Shown here one piece after another: positions 32,951-40,143 of a stretch of 64,000 nucleotides of DNA. Made by a program: the position numbers and the translations under genes. The notes beneath the pieces are model-generated. The model worked only from the letters and a program-made list of their open reading frames with translations. It made no database searches and was not told the origin of the DNA. Source of the DNA: Phaeobacter sp. B1627. Lineage in GTDB: Bacteria; Pseudomonadota; Alphaproteobacteria; Rhodobacterales; Rhodobacteraceae. The stretch's first letter is position 1, and each line of letters opens with the position of its first letter. The stretch spans positions 372,001 to 436,000 of the forward strand of contig NZ_VCNK01000004.1 of assembly GCF_006265095.1 (NCBI RefSeq), in the 5' to 3' direction.

Positions 32951-33006
32951 TGCGGGCGGTGACGGATGGAACGGTGGCTGCGGGCAGTGACGGATGGAGC
33001 GGGCGC
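32951..33006. repeat. 28-bp tandem repeat, 2 units
   Basis: Two 28-bp units, each beginning TGCGGGC and containing GTGACGGATGGA, differing at a few positions. Immediately before the 13-bp array. Confidence 0.85.
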
Positions 33007-33023
33007 AGAGAGCAACAGATCGC

Positions 33024-33166
33024 CCAGTCCCGTCTGCCAGTCCACTCTGCCGGTCCCGTCTTCTAGTCCTGCCTTCCGGTCCTGTCCTTCGGTCCTATCG
33101 TCCAATCCTGTCGCCCAGTCCTGTCGCCCAGTCCTATCGTCCAGACCGTTCCTCCAGTCCTGTCGT
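33024..33166. repeat. 13-bp degenerate tandem array, 11 units
   Basis: Eleven consecutive 13-bp units of consensus CCAGTCCTGTCGT (e.g. CCAGTCCCGTCTG, CCGGTCCCGTCTT, CCAATCCTGTCGC, CCAGTCCTATCGT) without indels over 143 bp. It ends 7 bp from the stop of the TRAP small-permease gene. The period is not a multiple of three, so it is not a coding repeat. Confidence 0.95.
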
Positions 33167-33173
33167 CCCGAGA

Positions 33174-33701
33174 TCAGTCCAATTGCGGCGCGGTGGTGCC
33201 GGCCTGATCGTCCCCCGCCCATCTGGCCGCCAGATGCAGCAGGATGATGATCATGGCGACTGGAACCGACACCGAGATCCACACCATCGGAATGCCGAGC
33301 GTGTCCGCAGTCAGACCTGACTGCCGCGCCAGATAGCCCTTGGCAAAGCCGCCCCGCAGGCCGATGAAACAGAAATAGACCACCGGCAGGACAAAGGTCA
33401 GAACCGCCGCGCTGTGAACCGCGTTGGCCAGATAGGCCAGCGGATGCGGCCGGTCCGGCGCGACGCTTTGCATCAAAACCGCGTCGGCGCGTGTCTTGAA
33501 CGACAGGGTGGCCCCCAGCAGCCCGGTCCAGACCATGGCGTAGCGGGCCACGTCCTCGGTCCAGACGGGGGGGGCGGAAAACACGTAGCGCGCGATGATC
33601 TGCAGCACGACGGTCAGGAACATGAGGCAGATCGCCAAGACGGCGGCCCCGCGCGCGGCATGGTGAACACGGTTGCTGGCTGCGATGATGGTTTTGCGCA
33701 T
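33174..33701 (-). CDS. TRAP transporter small permease (DctQ-like)
   Basis: 175 residues, four membrane helices. The conserved DctQ pattern includes VVLQIIARYVFSAPPVWTEDVARYAMVWTGLLGA (helix 2 with the WTEE-like motif), then ATLSFKTRADAVLM and the C-terminal VWISVSVPVAMIIILLHLA. It joins the large permease in a Na+-coupled uptake complex fed by the periplasmic binding protein. Last gene of the amidase-DctM-DctP-DctQ operon; the gene order with DctQ last is unusual but complete. The substrate is unknown, possibly an amide or carboxylate linked to the amidase. Confidence 0.9.
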   Translation of the reverse strand: MRKTIIAASNRVHHAARGAAVLAICLMFLTVVLQIIARYVFSAPPVWTEDVARYAMVWTGLLGATLSFKTRADAVLMQSVAPDRPHPLAYLANAVHSAAVLTFVLPVVYFCFIGLRGGFAKGYLARQSGLTADTLGIPMVWISVSVPVAMIIILLHLAARWAGDDQAGTTAPQLD

Positions 33702-33755
33702 AGGTCGGGTCCTGCCGAAGGAGCCGGGCCTGGTCAGAGGCCCGGCGATTGCGGG

Positions 33756-34730
33756 TCAGCGGTTGGCGTTGGAGATATCGGTCCAGATCTTCACATCCTC
33801 GGCGGGCATCAGGCCGGAGTCATACACCGGTTTGGAGGCCTCGCGGAACACCGCCCGTTCTTCTGCGGTCAGACGCTGAACGGTCACGCCTTTCTCTTCG
33901 AGCGCGGTCAGGCCGCGCACGGTGGCCTCCGCCAGCCAGGCCCGCGCGGCGGCATCGGCGGTCTCGACGGCGCTGTCAACGGTGGCCCTGTCGGCCTCTG
34001 ACAGGCTCTCATACCAATCCTTGGACACCAGCACGGCGCGCAGCGGGATGATGACGCCCGCATCGGCGAAATTCTTGACGAAGTCGGTCTGGCCGAACAT
34101 CACCGGAATGAAGGGCGAGTTCAGGTAGCCGTCGATCACGCCGGTCTGCAGGCCCGCAGGGACTTCGCCCCAGGGCACGATGGTGCCGCTGGAGCCCCAG
34201 GCCTGATACATGGCAATCTGCGCATCGTCGAGTGCCCGCATCCGCAGCTCCGACATATCGGCCGGAGCGCGTACGGCCGTGTCGGTGGTGATGATCCCCG
34301 ACAGCGGGCCGAGCGGCGCGAGGGCCAGCACCACGACATCCTGACCAGCCAGCTTTTCATTGACGCGGTCAAAGATCTTGCCTGCTTCCAGGACCCGGTC
34401 CATGTGGTCGACATCATCAAAGATGTAGGGCAGGCGCACGCCATAGATGAACGGATCAACCTGCGCGATGGCGCGCACGTCGGAGAGCGACACCTCCAAA
34501 AGCCCGGTCGAGAGCTGGTCGAACTTCTCGGACTCGTTGCCCACGGATCCGCGCGGCATTTCGCGAACCTCCATCCCCGCGTCGCTCAGCGCCGCGCCGA
34601 AGGCATGCGCCCAGTTGTATGACCCGCTGGTGTCCAGATCCGGCGCGCTGTCCAGGGCGATCTTGACCTCTGCGTTGACGGCGGATGACAGTGCCAGCAC
34701 TGCGGCCAGCGAGAGTGCTTTGAGTTTCAT
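33756..34730 (-). CDS. TRAP transporter substrate-binding protein (DctP-like)
   Basis: 324 residues with signal peptide (cleavage after SAVNA, about residue 20). The DctP-family core includes FDQLSTGLLEVSLSD, VVVLALAPLGPLSGIIT, ELRMRALDDAQIAMYQAWGSSGTIVPWGEVPAGLQTGVIDG. The last stretch carries the usual Arg (here LRMR) that salt-bridges a substrate carboxylate, so an organic acid ligand is expected. Start ATG 34730 follows AGGAGG. Middle gene of the TRAP operon. Confidence 0.92.
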   Translation of the reverse strand: MKLKALSLAAVLALSSAVNAEVKIALDSAPDLDTSGSYNWAHAFGAALSDAGMEVREMPRGSVGNESEKFDQLSTGLLEVSLSDVRAIAQVDPFIYGVRLPYIFDDVDHMDRVLEAGKIFDRVNEKLAGQDVVVLALAPLGPLSGIITTDTAVRAPADMSELRMRALDDAQIAMYQAWGSSGTIVPWGEVPAGLQTGVIDGYLNSPFIPVMFGQTDFVKNFADAGVIIPLRAVLVSKDWYESLSEADRATVDSAVETADAAARAWLAEATVRGLTALEEKGVTVQRLTAEERAVFREASKPVYDSGLMPAEDVKIWTDISNANR

Positions 34731-34751
34731 GTTTTCCTCCTCCTTTGAAAT

Positions 34752-36035
34752 TCAATTGACTGCAAAACCGAGCAGACGCGGCAATGTGAGCGAGAGCGCA
34801 GGCCAATAGACCAGCGCCATCAGCAGCAGCACCTGAACGGCAATGAAGGGCAGCGCGGCATAGGCCAGCCGCCAGTAGTTGAGGTCGGTCAGCGCCGAGA
34901 CAACCACGAGACATTTGCCCAGGGGCGGTGTGATCAGACCGACACACAGGTTGAAGCACAGCACGATGCCAAGCTGGATCGGGCTGATGCCCTGTTCCAG
35001 CGCCTGCGGCGCGAACAGCGGGATCAGCAGGGTCAGCGCCACCGGAGTGTCCATGAACATGCCCGCAATCAGGAAGATCGCGACCAGGAAGAACAGGTAT
35101 TTGGTGCCGGTCAGCCCGAAGGAGCCGACCCAATCCGCCAGCGCAGCGGACCACCCAAGCTGGCCGGCCAGATAGCCCAGCACAGAAATCGCGGCGAGGA
35201 TGATGAAGATCGTGCCGGTCATCTTGGCGGTGGCCTCGACGGCGTCAAAGATCATGCGCAGGGTCAGCCCCTTGTAGTATTGCCCCGCCACCAGCGCCAC
35301 CAGAACCGCGATGGCGGAGCCTTCGGTCGGTGTCGCCAGGCCGAAGACCAGCGCCCCGAGGATCACCACGGGCAGGCAGAGCGCCGGGGCGGCGTTCAGG
35401 AGGCTGGGCAGGAACCGCGGCAGGTCGTCGGATGTGCCGCCGGGGTGGCCCTTGACGGTGGCAATCCCGGCATTCAGCGCCATCAGGGCCGCCGCAAGCA
35501 GCAATCCCGGCACGATGCCCGCAATGAACAGCGCCGCAACCGATGCCCCGGTCAGGCCTCCGTAGATGATCATGATGATCGAGGGCGGAATGATCGGCCC
35601 GATCATCGACGAGGCCGCCGTGATGGCGCCTGCATAGTAGGGATCATAGCCGCGCGCCTTCATCTCCGGCACAAAGGTGCGCGACAGGGCGGCGCTGTCG
35701 GCGATGGCAGAGCCGGAGATGCCCGCAAAGAACACGCTGGTCAGGATGTTGACATGCCCCAGACCGCCGCGAAACCGGCCGACGACAGACATGGCAAAGT
35801 CGATCAGGCTCCGGGTGACGCCCGCTCGGCTCATGATCTCGGCCGTCAGGATGAAAAGCGGCATCGCCATGAAGGCAAAGACGTCGAGCTGGGCAAAGAT
35901 GCGCTGCGGCAGGATCGACAGGTACTGGCTCTTGTCGAGGAGCACGAAGGTCAGCACAGAGACGGCGCCCATGAGATAGGCAAAGGCGGTTCCGCTGATC
36001 AGCAGAATGATAAAGATGATCGGGATCAGATACAT
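34752..36035 (-). CDS. TRAP transporter large permease (DctM-like)
   Basis: 427 residues and about twelve membrane helices. Family markers are PLFILTAEIMSRAGVTRSLIDFA, FAGISGSAIADSAALS, GYDPYYAGAITAASSMIGPIIPPSIIMIIYG, and GLITPPLGKCLVVVSALT. This is the ion-coupled transport subunit in the inner membrane. ATG 36035 lies 7 bp after the amidase stop; 21 bp separate its end from the binding-protein start, so the genes are co-transcribed. Confidence 0.94.
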   Translation of the reverse strand: MYLIPIIFIILLISGTAFAYLMGAVSVLTFVLLDKSQYLSILPQRIFAQLDVFAFMAMPLFILTAEIMSRAGVTRSLIDFAMSVVGRFRGGLGHVNILTSVFFAGISGSAIADSAALSRTFVPEMKARGYDPYYAGAITAASSMIGPIIPPSIIMIIYGGLTGASVAALFIAGIVPGLLLAAALMALNAGIATVKGHPGGTSDDLPRFLPSLLNAAPALCLPVVILGALVFGLATPTEGSAIAVLVALVAGQYYKGLTLRMIFDAVEATAKMTGTIFIILAAISVLGYLAGQLGWSAALADWVGSFGLTGTKYLFFLVAIFLIAGMFMDTPVALTLLIPLFAPQALEQGISPIQLGIVLCFNLCVGLITPPLGKCLVVVSALTDLNYWRLAYAALPFIAVQVLLLMALVYWPALSLTLPRLLGFAVN

Positions 36036-36042
36036 GGGGCTG

Positions 36043-37557
36043 CTACACTGCTGTTCGCATGGCGGTCGGCTCGGACCGGCCGACGCTGTTCAGAATGGGC
36101 GGATGGGTTACGATGGACCGCAGGTCAATATCCGGCGGAGCCAGAGCCGCCAGATCGGGGCGGGGTCTCGCCGTGTCGGGATCCGCCGCAAAGAAGCGCT
36201 CGACCGCTGTGGCCGCAGCCAGCATCCCCTCGTCCCCCCTGACCGGCCCCAGCATCTGCAGGCCAAAGGGCAGGCCATGGGGATCGCGCCCGCAGGGCAG
36301 CGTGATCGACGGGCCACCCGAAAGCGACCCGCGATAGGTCAGCGCCAGCCAGCGGTAGTAGATATCCATGCTCTGCGATTCTATCTCGGTGGCATGGCCC
36401 TGGGTCCAGGGGAAGGGAGAGACCGGCGCGGTAGGAAGCAGGATCACGTCGAACCCCTGCATCACCGCATTGAACCGCCGCAGGATACGGGTCTGTTCGG
36501 CATGGGCCCAGGCCCGGTCGGCCAAAGTCATGCTCTCGCCCAGGGCGACATTGGTCGCGATATCGGGCCCGAAGGCATCGGGATCGGATCGGACGACCTC
36601 GCCGAAGGCCGACAGGAAACTCTCGGCGCGCAGAATGTCAAAACACCGGTCCATCTCTCCGAGCGCCAGATCAACCGCCGAGCAGTGCTGCACATGGGGC
36701 GCGATCTTGTCGATACGGGCGCGGAAGGTTGCCCGAATGGCCGGGTCCACCGGCGCGCCGCCGAAATCCTCACTGTAGCCGACCCGCAGCGCCCCGAGGC
36801 TGACGGCGGGAAGGCTGGCAAACCGGTCCGGCGCGCCCGGCGCGGACAGCGGATCGTCCGGATCATACCCCGCGCAGACCCGCAGCATCAAAAGCAGATC
36901 GTCCATGCTGCGCGCCATCGGGCCAAGCACCGAAATGCCGGACCAGCCCAGCGGTCGGGTCGGATGGGCAATGACATCGACAGAGGGGCGATAGCCGACG
37001 ATACCGCAGAGCGCCGCAGGCAACCTCAGGGAGCCGCCGGTGTCGGATCCGGTGCACAGCGGCAGCAGATCCGCCGCCAGCGCGGCCGCCGATCCCCCCG
37101 ACGAGCCGCCGGCTATCAGATTGGCGTCAAACGGGTTGCCCGTCGCGCCCCAGACCGGGTTGCGGCTGTTGCCGCCGGCGCCGCATTCGGGGACATTGGT
37201 CTTGGCCAGGATGATCGCCCCCGCCGCCCGCAGCCGCGCGACCATGGGCTGGTCGTCCTGCGGGCAATTGGCGCGCATCCGTGGGCTGCCGTGGGTGGTC
37301 AGCAACCCTTTGGTGTTCTGAAGATCCTTCACCCCCACCGGCAAACCGTCCAGCGGCCCTTTGGGGGTTCCGGCCCGCCATCTGACCGTTGCCTGAACCG
37401 CCTCTGCGACCGCACCCTCGCCATCGATGGCCGTCAGCGCGTTGATCCTGGGGTTGACCTGCGAGATCCGCTCCAGACAGGCCGCCAGATAGTCGCTGGG
37501 GGTCAGCCGATGGTCCGCGAACCGCTGCAGCACGTCATGAGCGGACAGGGACATCAT
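36043..37557 (-). CDS. Amidase (amidase signature family)
   Basis: 504 residues. The Ser-cisSer-Lys triad is visible: Lys in GLPVGVKDLQNTKG, the cis-Ser and neighbouring residues in GGSSGGSAAALAADLLPLCTGSDTGGSLR. These define the GatA/FAAH-like amidase signature family, which hydrolyses amides to acid and ammonia. It heads a TRAP transporter operon, suggesting uptake and cleavage of an amide, or transport of its acid product. ATG 37557 was chosen over 37572 because AGGGGGG stands 6 bases before it. A LysR gene upstream on the same strand and a dyad at 37728 may govern expression. Confidence 0.9.
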   Translation of the reverse strand: MMSLSAHDVLQRFADHRLTPSDYLAACLERISQVNPRINALTAIDGEGAVAEAVQATVRWRAGTPKGPLDGLPVGVKDLQNTKGLLTTHGSPRMRANCPQDDQPMVARLRAAGAIILAKTNVPECGAGGNSRNPVWGATGNPFDANLIAGGSSGGSAAALAADLLPLCTGSDTGGSLRLPAALCGIVGYRPSVDVIAHPTRPLGWSGISVLGPMARSMDDLLLMLRVCAGYDPDDPLSAPGAPDRFASLPAVSLGALRVGYSEDFGGAPVDPAIRATFRARIDKIAPHVQHCSAVDLALGEMDRCFDILRAESFLSAFGEVVRSDPDAFGPDIATNVALGESMTLADRAWAHAEQTRILRRFNAVMQGFDVILLPTAPVSPFPWTQGHATEIESQSMDIYYRWLALTYRGSLSGGPSITLPCGRDPHGLPFGLQMLGPVRGDEGMLAAATAVERFFAADPDTARPRPDLAALAPPDIDLRSIVTHPPILNSVGRSEPTAMRTAV

Positions 37558-37600
37558 CTCGGCCCCCCTCATGCGCGCGTCCCCGCCAGGCCGACCGCCC

Positions 37601-37711
37601 GTGAACTTGTCTGCGCACTAGTCTGTGAAGCACTTGTCTGTGAAATTTTCTGTGAAACCGTCTGCGGAATTTGCTGCGAAACGGTCTGCGAAATTGCCTC
37701 CGAACCTGTCA
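37601..37711. repeat. 12-bp degenerate tandem array, 9 units
   Basis: Units of GTGAAATTTTCT type (e.g. GTGAACTTGTCT, GTGAAACCGTCT, GCGAAACGGTCT, GCGAAATTGCCT). One unit carries a 3-bp insertion (37625-37639). The array fills the leader between a candidate LysR box and the amidase start, so it is likely transcribed. Confidence 0.92.
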
Positions 37712-37727
37712 TCGCACCCCTCCCAAG

Positions 37728-37744
37728 ATAACGAGTTCAGTTAT
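37728..37744. promoter_or_regulatory. LysR-box-like dyad upstream of amidase-TRAP operon
   Basis: ATAAC-N7-GTTAT, a 17-bp interrupted palindrome in AT-rich DNA 170 bp before the amidase start and 49 bp after the stop of the LysR gene at 37793. Candidate target of that regulator. Confidence 0.4.
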
Positions 37745-37792
37745 GATAATGGGCGGTGAATGGGAATAATATTGAATTTTCGCCTCACAACA

Positions 37793-38773
37793 TTAACCCT
37801 CGGGAATGGTTTTGAGGTCATCCGTCGCTTTTTGCAGGCATTTCAGAAAGAAGGACAAAGTCGGGTTCGTGGCAACCTGATCGCTGCGCCAGAAGCAGCG
37901 GGCCTCGGACAAGAGGCCGCGGGTGTTGAGCGGCAGCGAAACGATGTCGCCGCGCGCAGCATGGGCCCGGGCCAGCCGTTGTGGCAGCAGGCCCAGCGCC
38001 GGCAGCGCCTCCAGCAGGGCCAGATTCAACGTCAGCGACAGGGAGGCAATGGTATTGGCCGGCGGCGTCAGCCCGTTCTCGGCAAAGAGCGCATCGATTG
38101 CGCGCCGCGCGACCGAATTGGCCTGCGGCAGGATCCACGGAAACCCGATCACGTCGCTCCAGTCGAGGTGAGACCGTTTTGCCAGCCGGTGATTGCGTCC
38201 CGCCACCACCACAACCGGCTCGGCAAAGAGACTCAGCTGCTCGATCCCCGGCAATTCCCGGGGCTGCCAGATCCGGGCGATCAGCAGATCAAGCGCCCCC
38301 GTCTCCAGCTCGGGCAGAAGTTCGACGAAATGCCCCTCCTTGATGGAAATGCTGGCCTGCGGGGTGCTGCTTTTGAACAGCGCGATGGCCCCGGGCAACA
38401 GGGTGGGCGCAACCGAGCTGACAACCCCGACCGAGACCGACCCCGAAACCCCGCTCGCCATCGCCTCGATATCAAAGGCGGCGCGGTCCAGTTGGTTGAG
38501 CGCCTGTTTCGCATGCTCTGCCAGCCGCTGGCCGATCGGGGTCAGAAACAGCCGGTTGCGGTCGCGTTCGACAATGGGCGCGCCGACCAGCCGTTCCAGG
38601 TCCGCGATCTGCTTGGACACGGCCGGCTGGGTGACGTTGAGCGCCTCAGAAACCCGCGCCACCAGCTTCAGATCGGACAGGGCGGCAATGACGCGCAGGT
38701 GGTGCAGCTTGATCGATTTCTGGAAGTCTGGATTTGGAATGGTCGGACCTCCCGCTGATGACAACGGCGACAT
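37793..38773 (-). CDS. LysR family transcriptional regulator (GbpR-like branch)
   Basis: 326 residues. HTH at IKLHHLRVIAALSDLKLVARVSEALNVTQPAVSKQIADLERLVG (about 17-60) and a C-terminal effector domain (SVGVVSSVAPTLLPGAIALFK, GALDLLIARIWQPRELPG). It belongs to the branch containing GbpR and related sugar or aromatic regulators. ATG 38773 gives a normal-length protein; the open frame to 38887 has no ribosome site. Flanked by the amidase-TRAP operon (same strand, downstream) and the divergent dehydrogenase at 39110; either may be its target. Confidence 0.87.
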   Translation of the reverse strand: MSPLSSAGGPTIPNPDFQKSIKLHHLRVIAALSDLKLVARVSEALNVTQPAVSKQIADLERLVGAPIVERDRNRLFLTPIGQRLAEHAKQALNQLDRAAFDIEAMASGVSGSVSVGVVSSVAPTLLPGAIALFKSSTPQASISIKEGHFVELLPELETGALDLLIARIWQPRELPGIEQLSLFAEPVVVVAGRNHRLAKRSHLDWSDVIGFPWILPQANSVARRAIDALFAENGLTPPANTIASLSLTLNLALLEALPALGLLPQRLARAHAARGDIVSLPLNTRGLLSEARCFWRSDQVATNPTLSFFLKCLQKATDDLKTIPEG

Positions 38774-39109
38774 TAGCACCAGACGCCAAAGACGGGAACA
38801 GTGCTCCGCGCCCAGTCCGCGCCCAGGCTGCGTCCAGGCTGCGCAGAGGCTGCGTCCGGTTTTGCGGGGCATAACGCAGGCGGACATGAGGCGCAGGGCG
38901 GCATTTCATCACGATTGGCCCATTGAGCCAAGAGCGGCCGCTTTACCGGGGCAAAACCGCAGGCCACTGTGTCGGGACAGCCCAGCGCAGGCAAAGACAG
39001 AGCTGGAAAGACAGAGCTGGAACGACGGGGCTGGAAAGACGCACAGGGAAAGCAGCAGATGGAAGAACAGCATATGGAAGAACAGCATTTGGCAAAAGGA
39101 ATGCGCGAT
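38774..39109. other. Divergent intergenic region
   Basis: 336 bp between the LysR start and the dehydrogenase start. Its right third is the seven-unit array at 38993-39092. The dehydrogenase frame stays open through the array, but its ribosome site (AAAAGGA, 39094-39100) follows it. No other gene seen. Confidence 0.6.
38993..39092. repeat. 14-15-bp degenerate tandem array, 7 units
   Basis: AAAGACAGAGCTGG twice, then AACGACGGGGCTGG, AAAGACGCACAGGG, AAAGCAGCAGATGG and two 15-bp units AAGAACAGCATATGG/AAGAACAGCATTTGG. The last unit ends 2 bp before the dehydrogenase ribosome site, so the array lies in its 5' leader. Confidence 0.92.
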
Positions 39110-40126
39110 ATGAAGATCGGTTTCATTGGCCTCGGCAATGTGGGGGGCAAGCTGGCGGGCAGCTTGCTGCGCAATGGGTTTGACCTCACGGTGCATGATC
39201 TGAACCCTGATCTTGTGGCGGCGTTCGTTGCGCGCGGAGCCCGTGCCACACCCGGCCCTTTGGCGTTGATGCGGGACTGTGATGCGGTCATCACCTGCCT
39301 GCCGTCGCCTGCTGCCTGCGCCGCTGTCGTCGAGGAGATGCTGCCGGGCGTCGACAGCTCCAAGATCTGGATGGAGATGTCGACCACCGATGCAGCCGAG
39401 GTCAAGCGGCTCGCGGCCCTCGTGGCGGAGCGGGGCGGGGCGGCAATGGAATGCCCGGTTTCCGGCGGGTGCCACCGGGCCGACACCGGCAATATCTCGA
39501 TCTTTGCAGGCTGCGACCGGGACACGTTTGAACGGATGCTGCCGACGCTGACCACCCTGGGCCGCCGGGTGCTGCACACTGGTGACATCGGCAGCGCCTC
39601 GATCCTGAAGGTGATGACCAACTACCTGGCCACGGCGAACCTGCTGACCTGCTGCGAGGCGCTGGTGACCATGAAGGCGGCGGGGATGGATATGAACACC
39701 ACCTATGAGGCGATAAAAATCTCCTCCGGCACCTCCTTTGTGCATGAGACCGAGAGCCAGGTGATCCTGAACGGATCGCGCGACATTTCCTTCACCATGG
39801 ATCTGGTGAAGAAAGACATCGGCCTGTTCCAGACCATCGCCGATGCCCATGGCGTGCCGCTGGACATCAGCCCGCTGATGGTCGAGATCTTCACCGACGG
39901 GATCGCCCGCTTCGGCGAGCGGGAGCTGTCGCCCAACATCATCCGCCGGCTGGAAGAGGCAACCGGACTGTCGGTCACCGCCCCCGGTTTCCCCGCTGAA
40001 ATGGTCGATGACGAGCCGGAAGAGCCGGGCTATGAGGTCATTCCCACCGGGCTTTCGGCTGAACTTTCGGCTGGACTTTCGGCGCCTCGGGAAATGCGCC
40101 CGGCCCCGCAAGAGACGGAGAACTGA
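39110..40126 (+). CDS. NAD(P)-dependent beta-hydroxyacid dehydrogenase (3-hydroxyisobutyrate dehydrogenase-like)
   Basis: 338 residues. N-terminal Rossmann GFIGLGNVGGKLAG, substrate motif MECPVSGGCHRADTG, and the catalytic Lys segment KVMTNYLATANLLTCCEAL (GxxxKxxxN type) define the 3-hydroxyisobutyrate/tartronate semialdehyde/6-phosphogluconate dehydrogenase family. It interconverts a beta-hydroxy acid and the semialdehyde. The last 50 residues are extra, and part of the tail (LSAELSAGLSA) is encoded by a 12-bp tandem repeat. ATG 39110 is favoured over 39101 by the AAAAGGA spacing of 9. Convergent with the ferric-reductase-like gene. Confidence 0.87.
   Translation: MKIGFIGLGNVGGKLAGSLLRNGFDLTVHDLNPDLVAAFVARGARATPGPLALMRDCDAVITCLPSPAACAAVVEEMLPGVDSSKIWMEMSTTDAAEVKRLAALVAERGGAAMECPVSGGCHRADTGNISIFAGCDRDTFERMLPTLTTLGRRVLHTGDIGSASILKVMTNYLATANLLTCCEALVTMKAAGMDMNTTYEAIKISSGTSFVHETESQVILNGSRDISFTMDLVKKDIGLFQTIADAHGVPLDISPLMVEIFTDGIARFGERELSPNIIRRLEEATGLSVTAPGFPAEMVDDEPEEPGYEVIPTGLSAELSAGLSAPREMRPAPQETEN
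40052..40087 (+). repeat. 12-bp in-frame tandem repeat inside the dehydrogenase gene
   Basis: CTTTCGGCTGAA, CTTTCGGCTGGA, CTTTCGGCGCCT: encodes the repeated LSAE/LSAG/LSAP tail. The only coding example among the arrays of this window. Confidence 0.85.
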
Positions 40127-40143
40127 GGATCAGGGCGGGCGGG

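Larger units (their letters stand above)
32854..33173. other. Convergent intergenic region rich in repeats
   Basis: 320 bp between the small membrane-protein gene and the end of the TRAP operon. It contains a GC-rich hairpin (32874-32907), a 28-bp duplication (32951-33006) and an eleven-unit 13-bp array (33024-33166). A long minus-strand open frame over it is a by-product of the array. Confidence 0.75.

Noticed and set aside
33024-33166. Possible CRISPR array
   Set aside because: Units are 13 bp, contiguous and without spacers, and no cas genes are present; it is a simple degenerate tandem repeat.
32671-33282. 203-codon minus-strand frame with a repeating DWxTGLxDRT peptide
   Set aside because: The period comes from translating the 13-bp array (39 bp gives 13 residues); it overlaps the TRAP small-permease gene and has no homology features.
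36007-37731. 574-codon plus-strand frame ending in repeated LVCE-like peptides
   Set aside because: Antisense to the amidase gene; its repetitive end is the 12-bp array.
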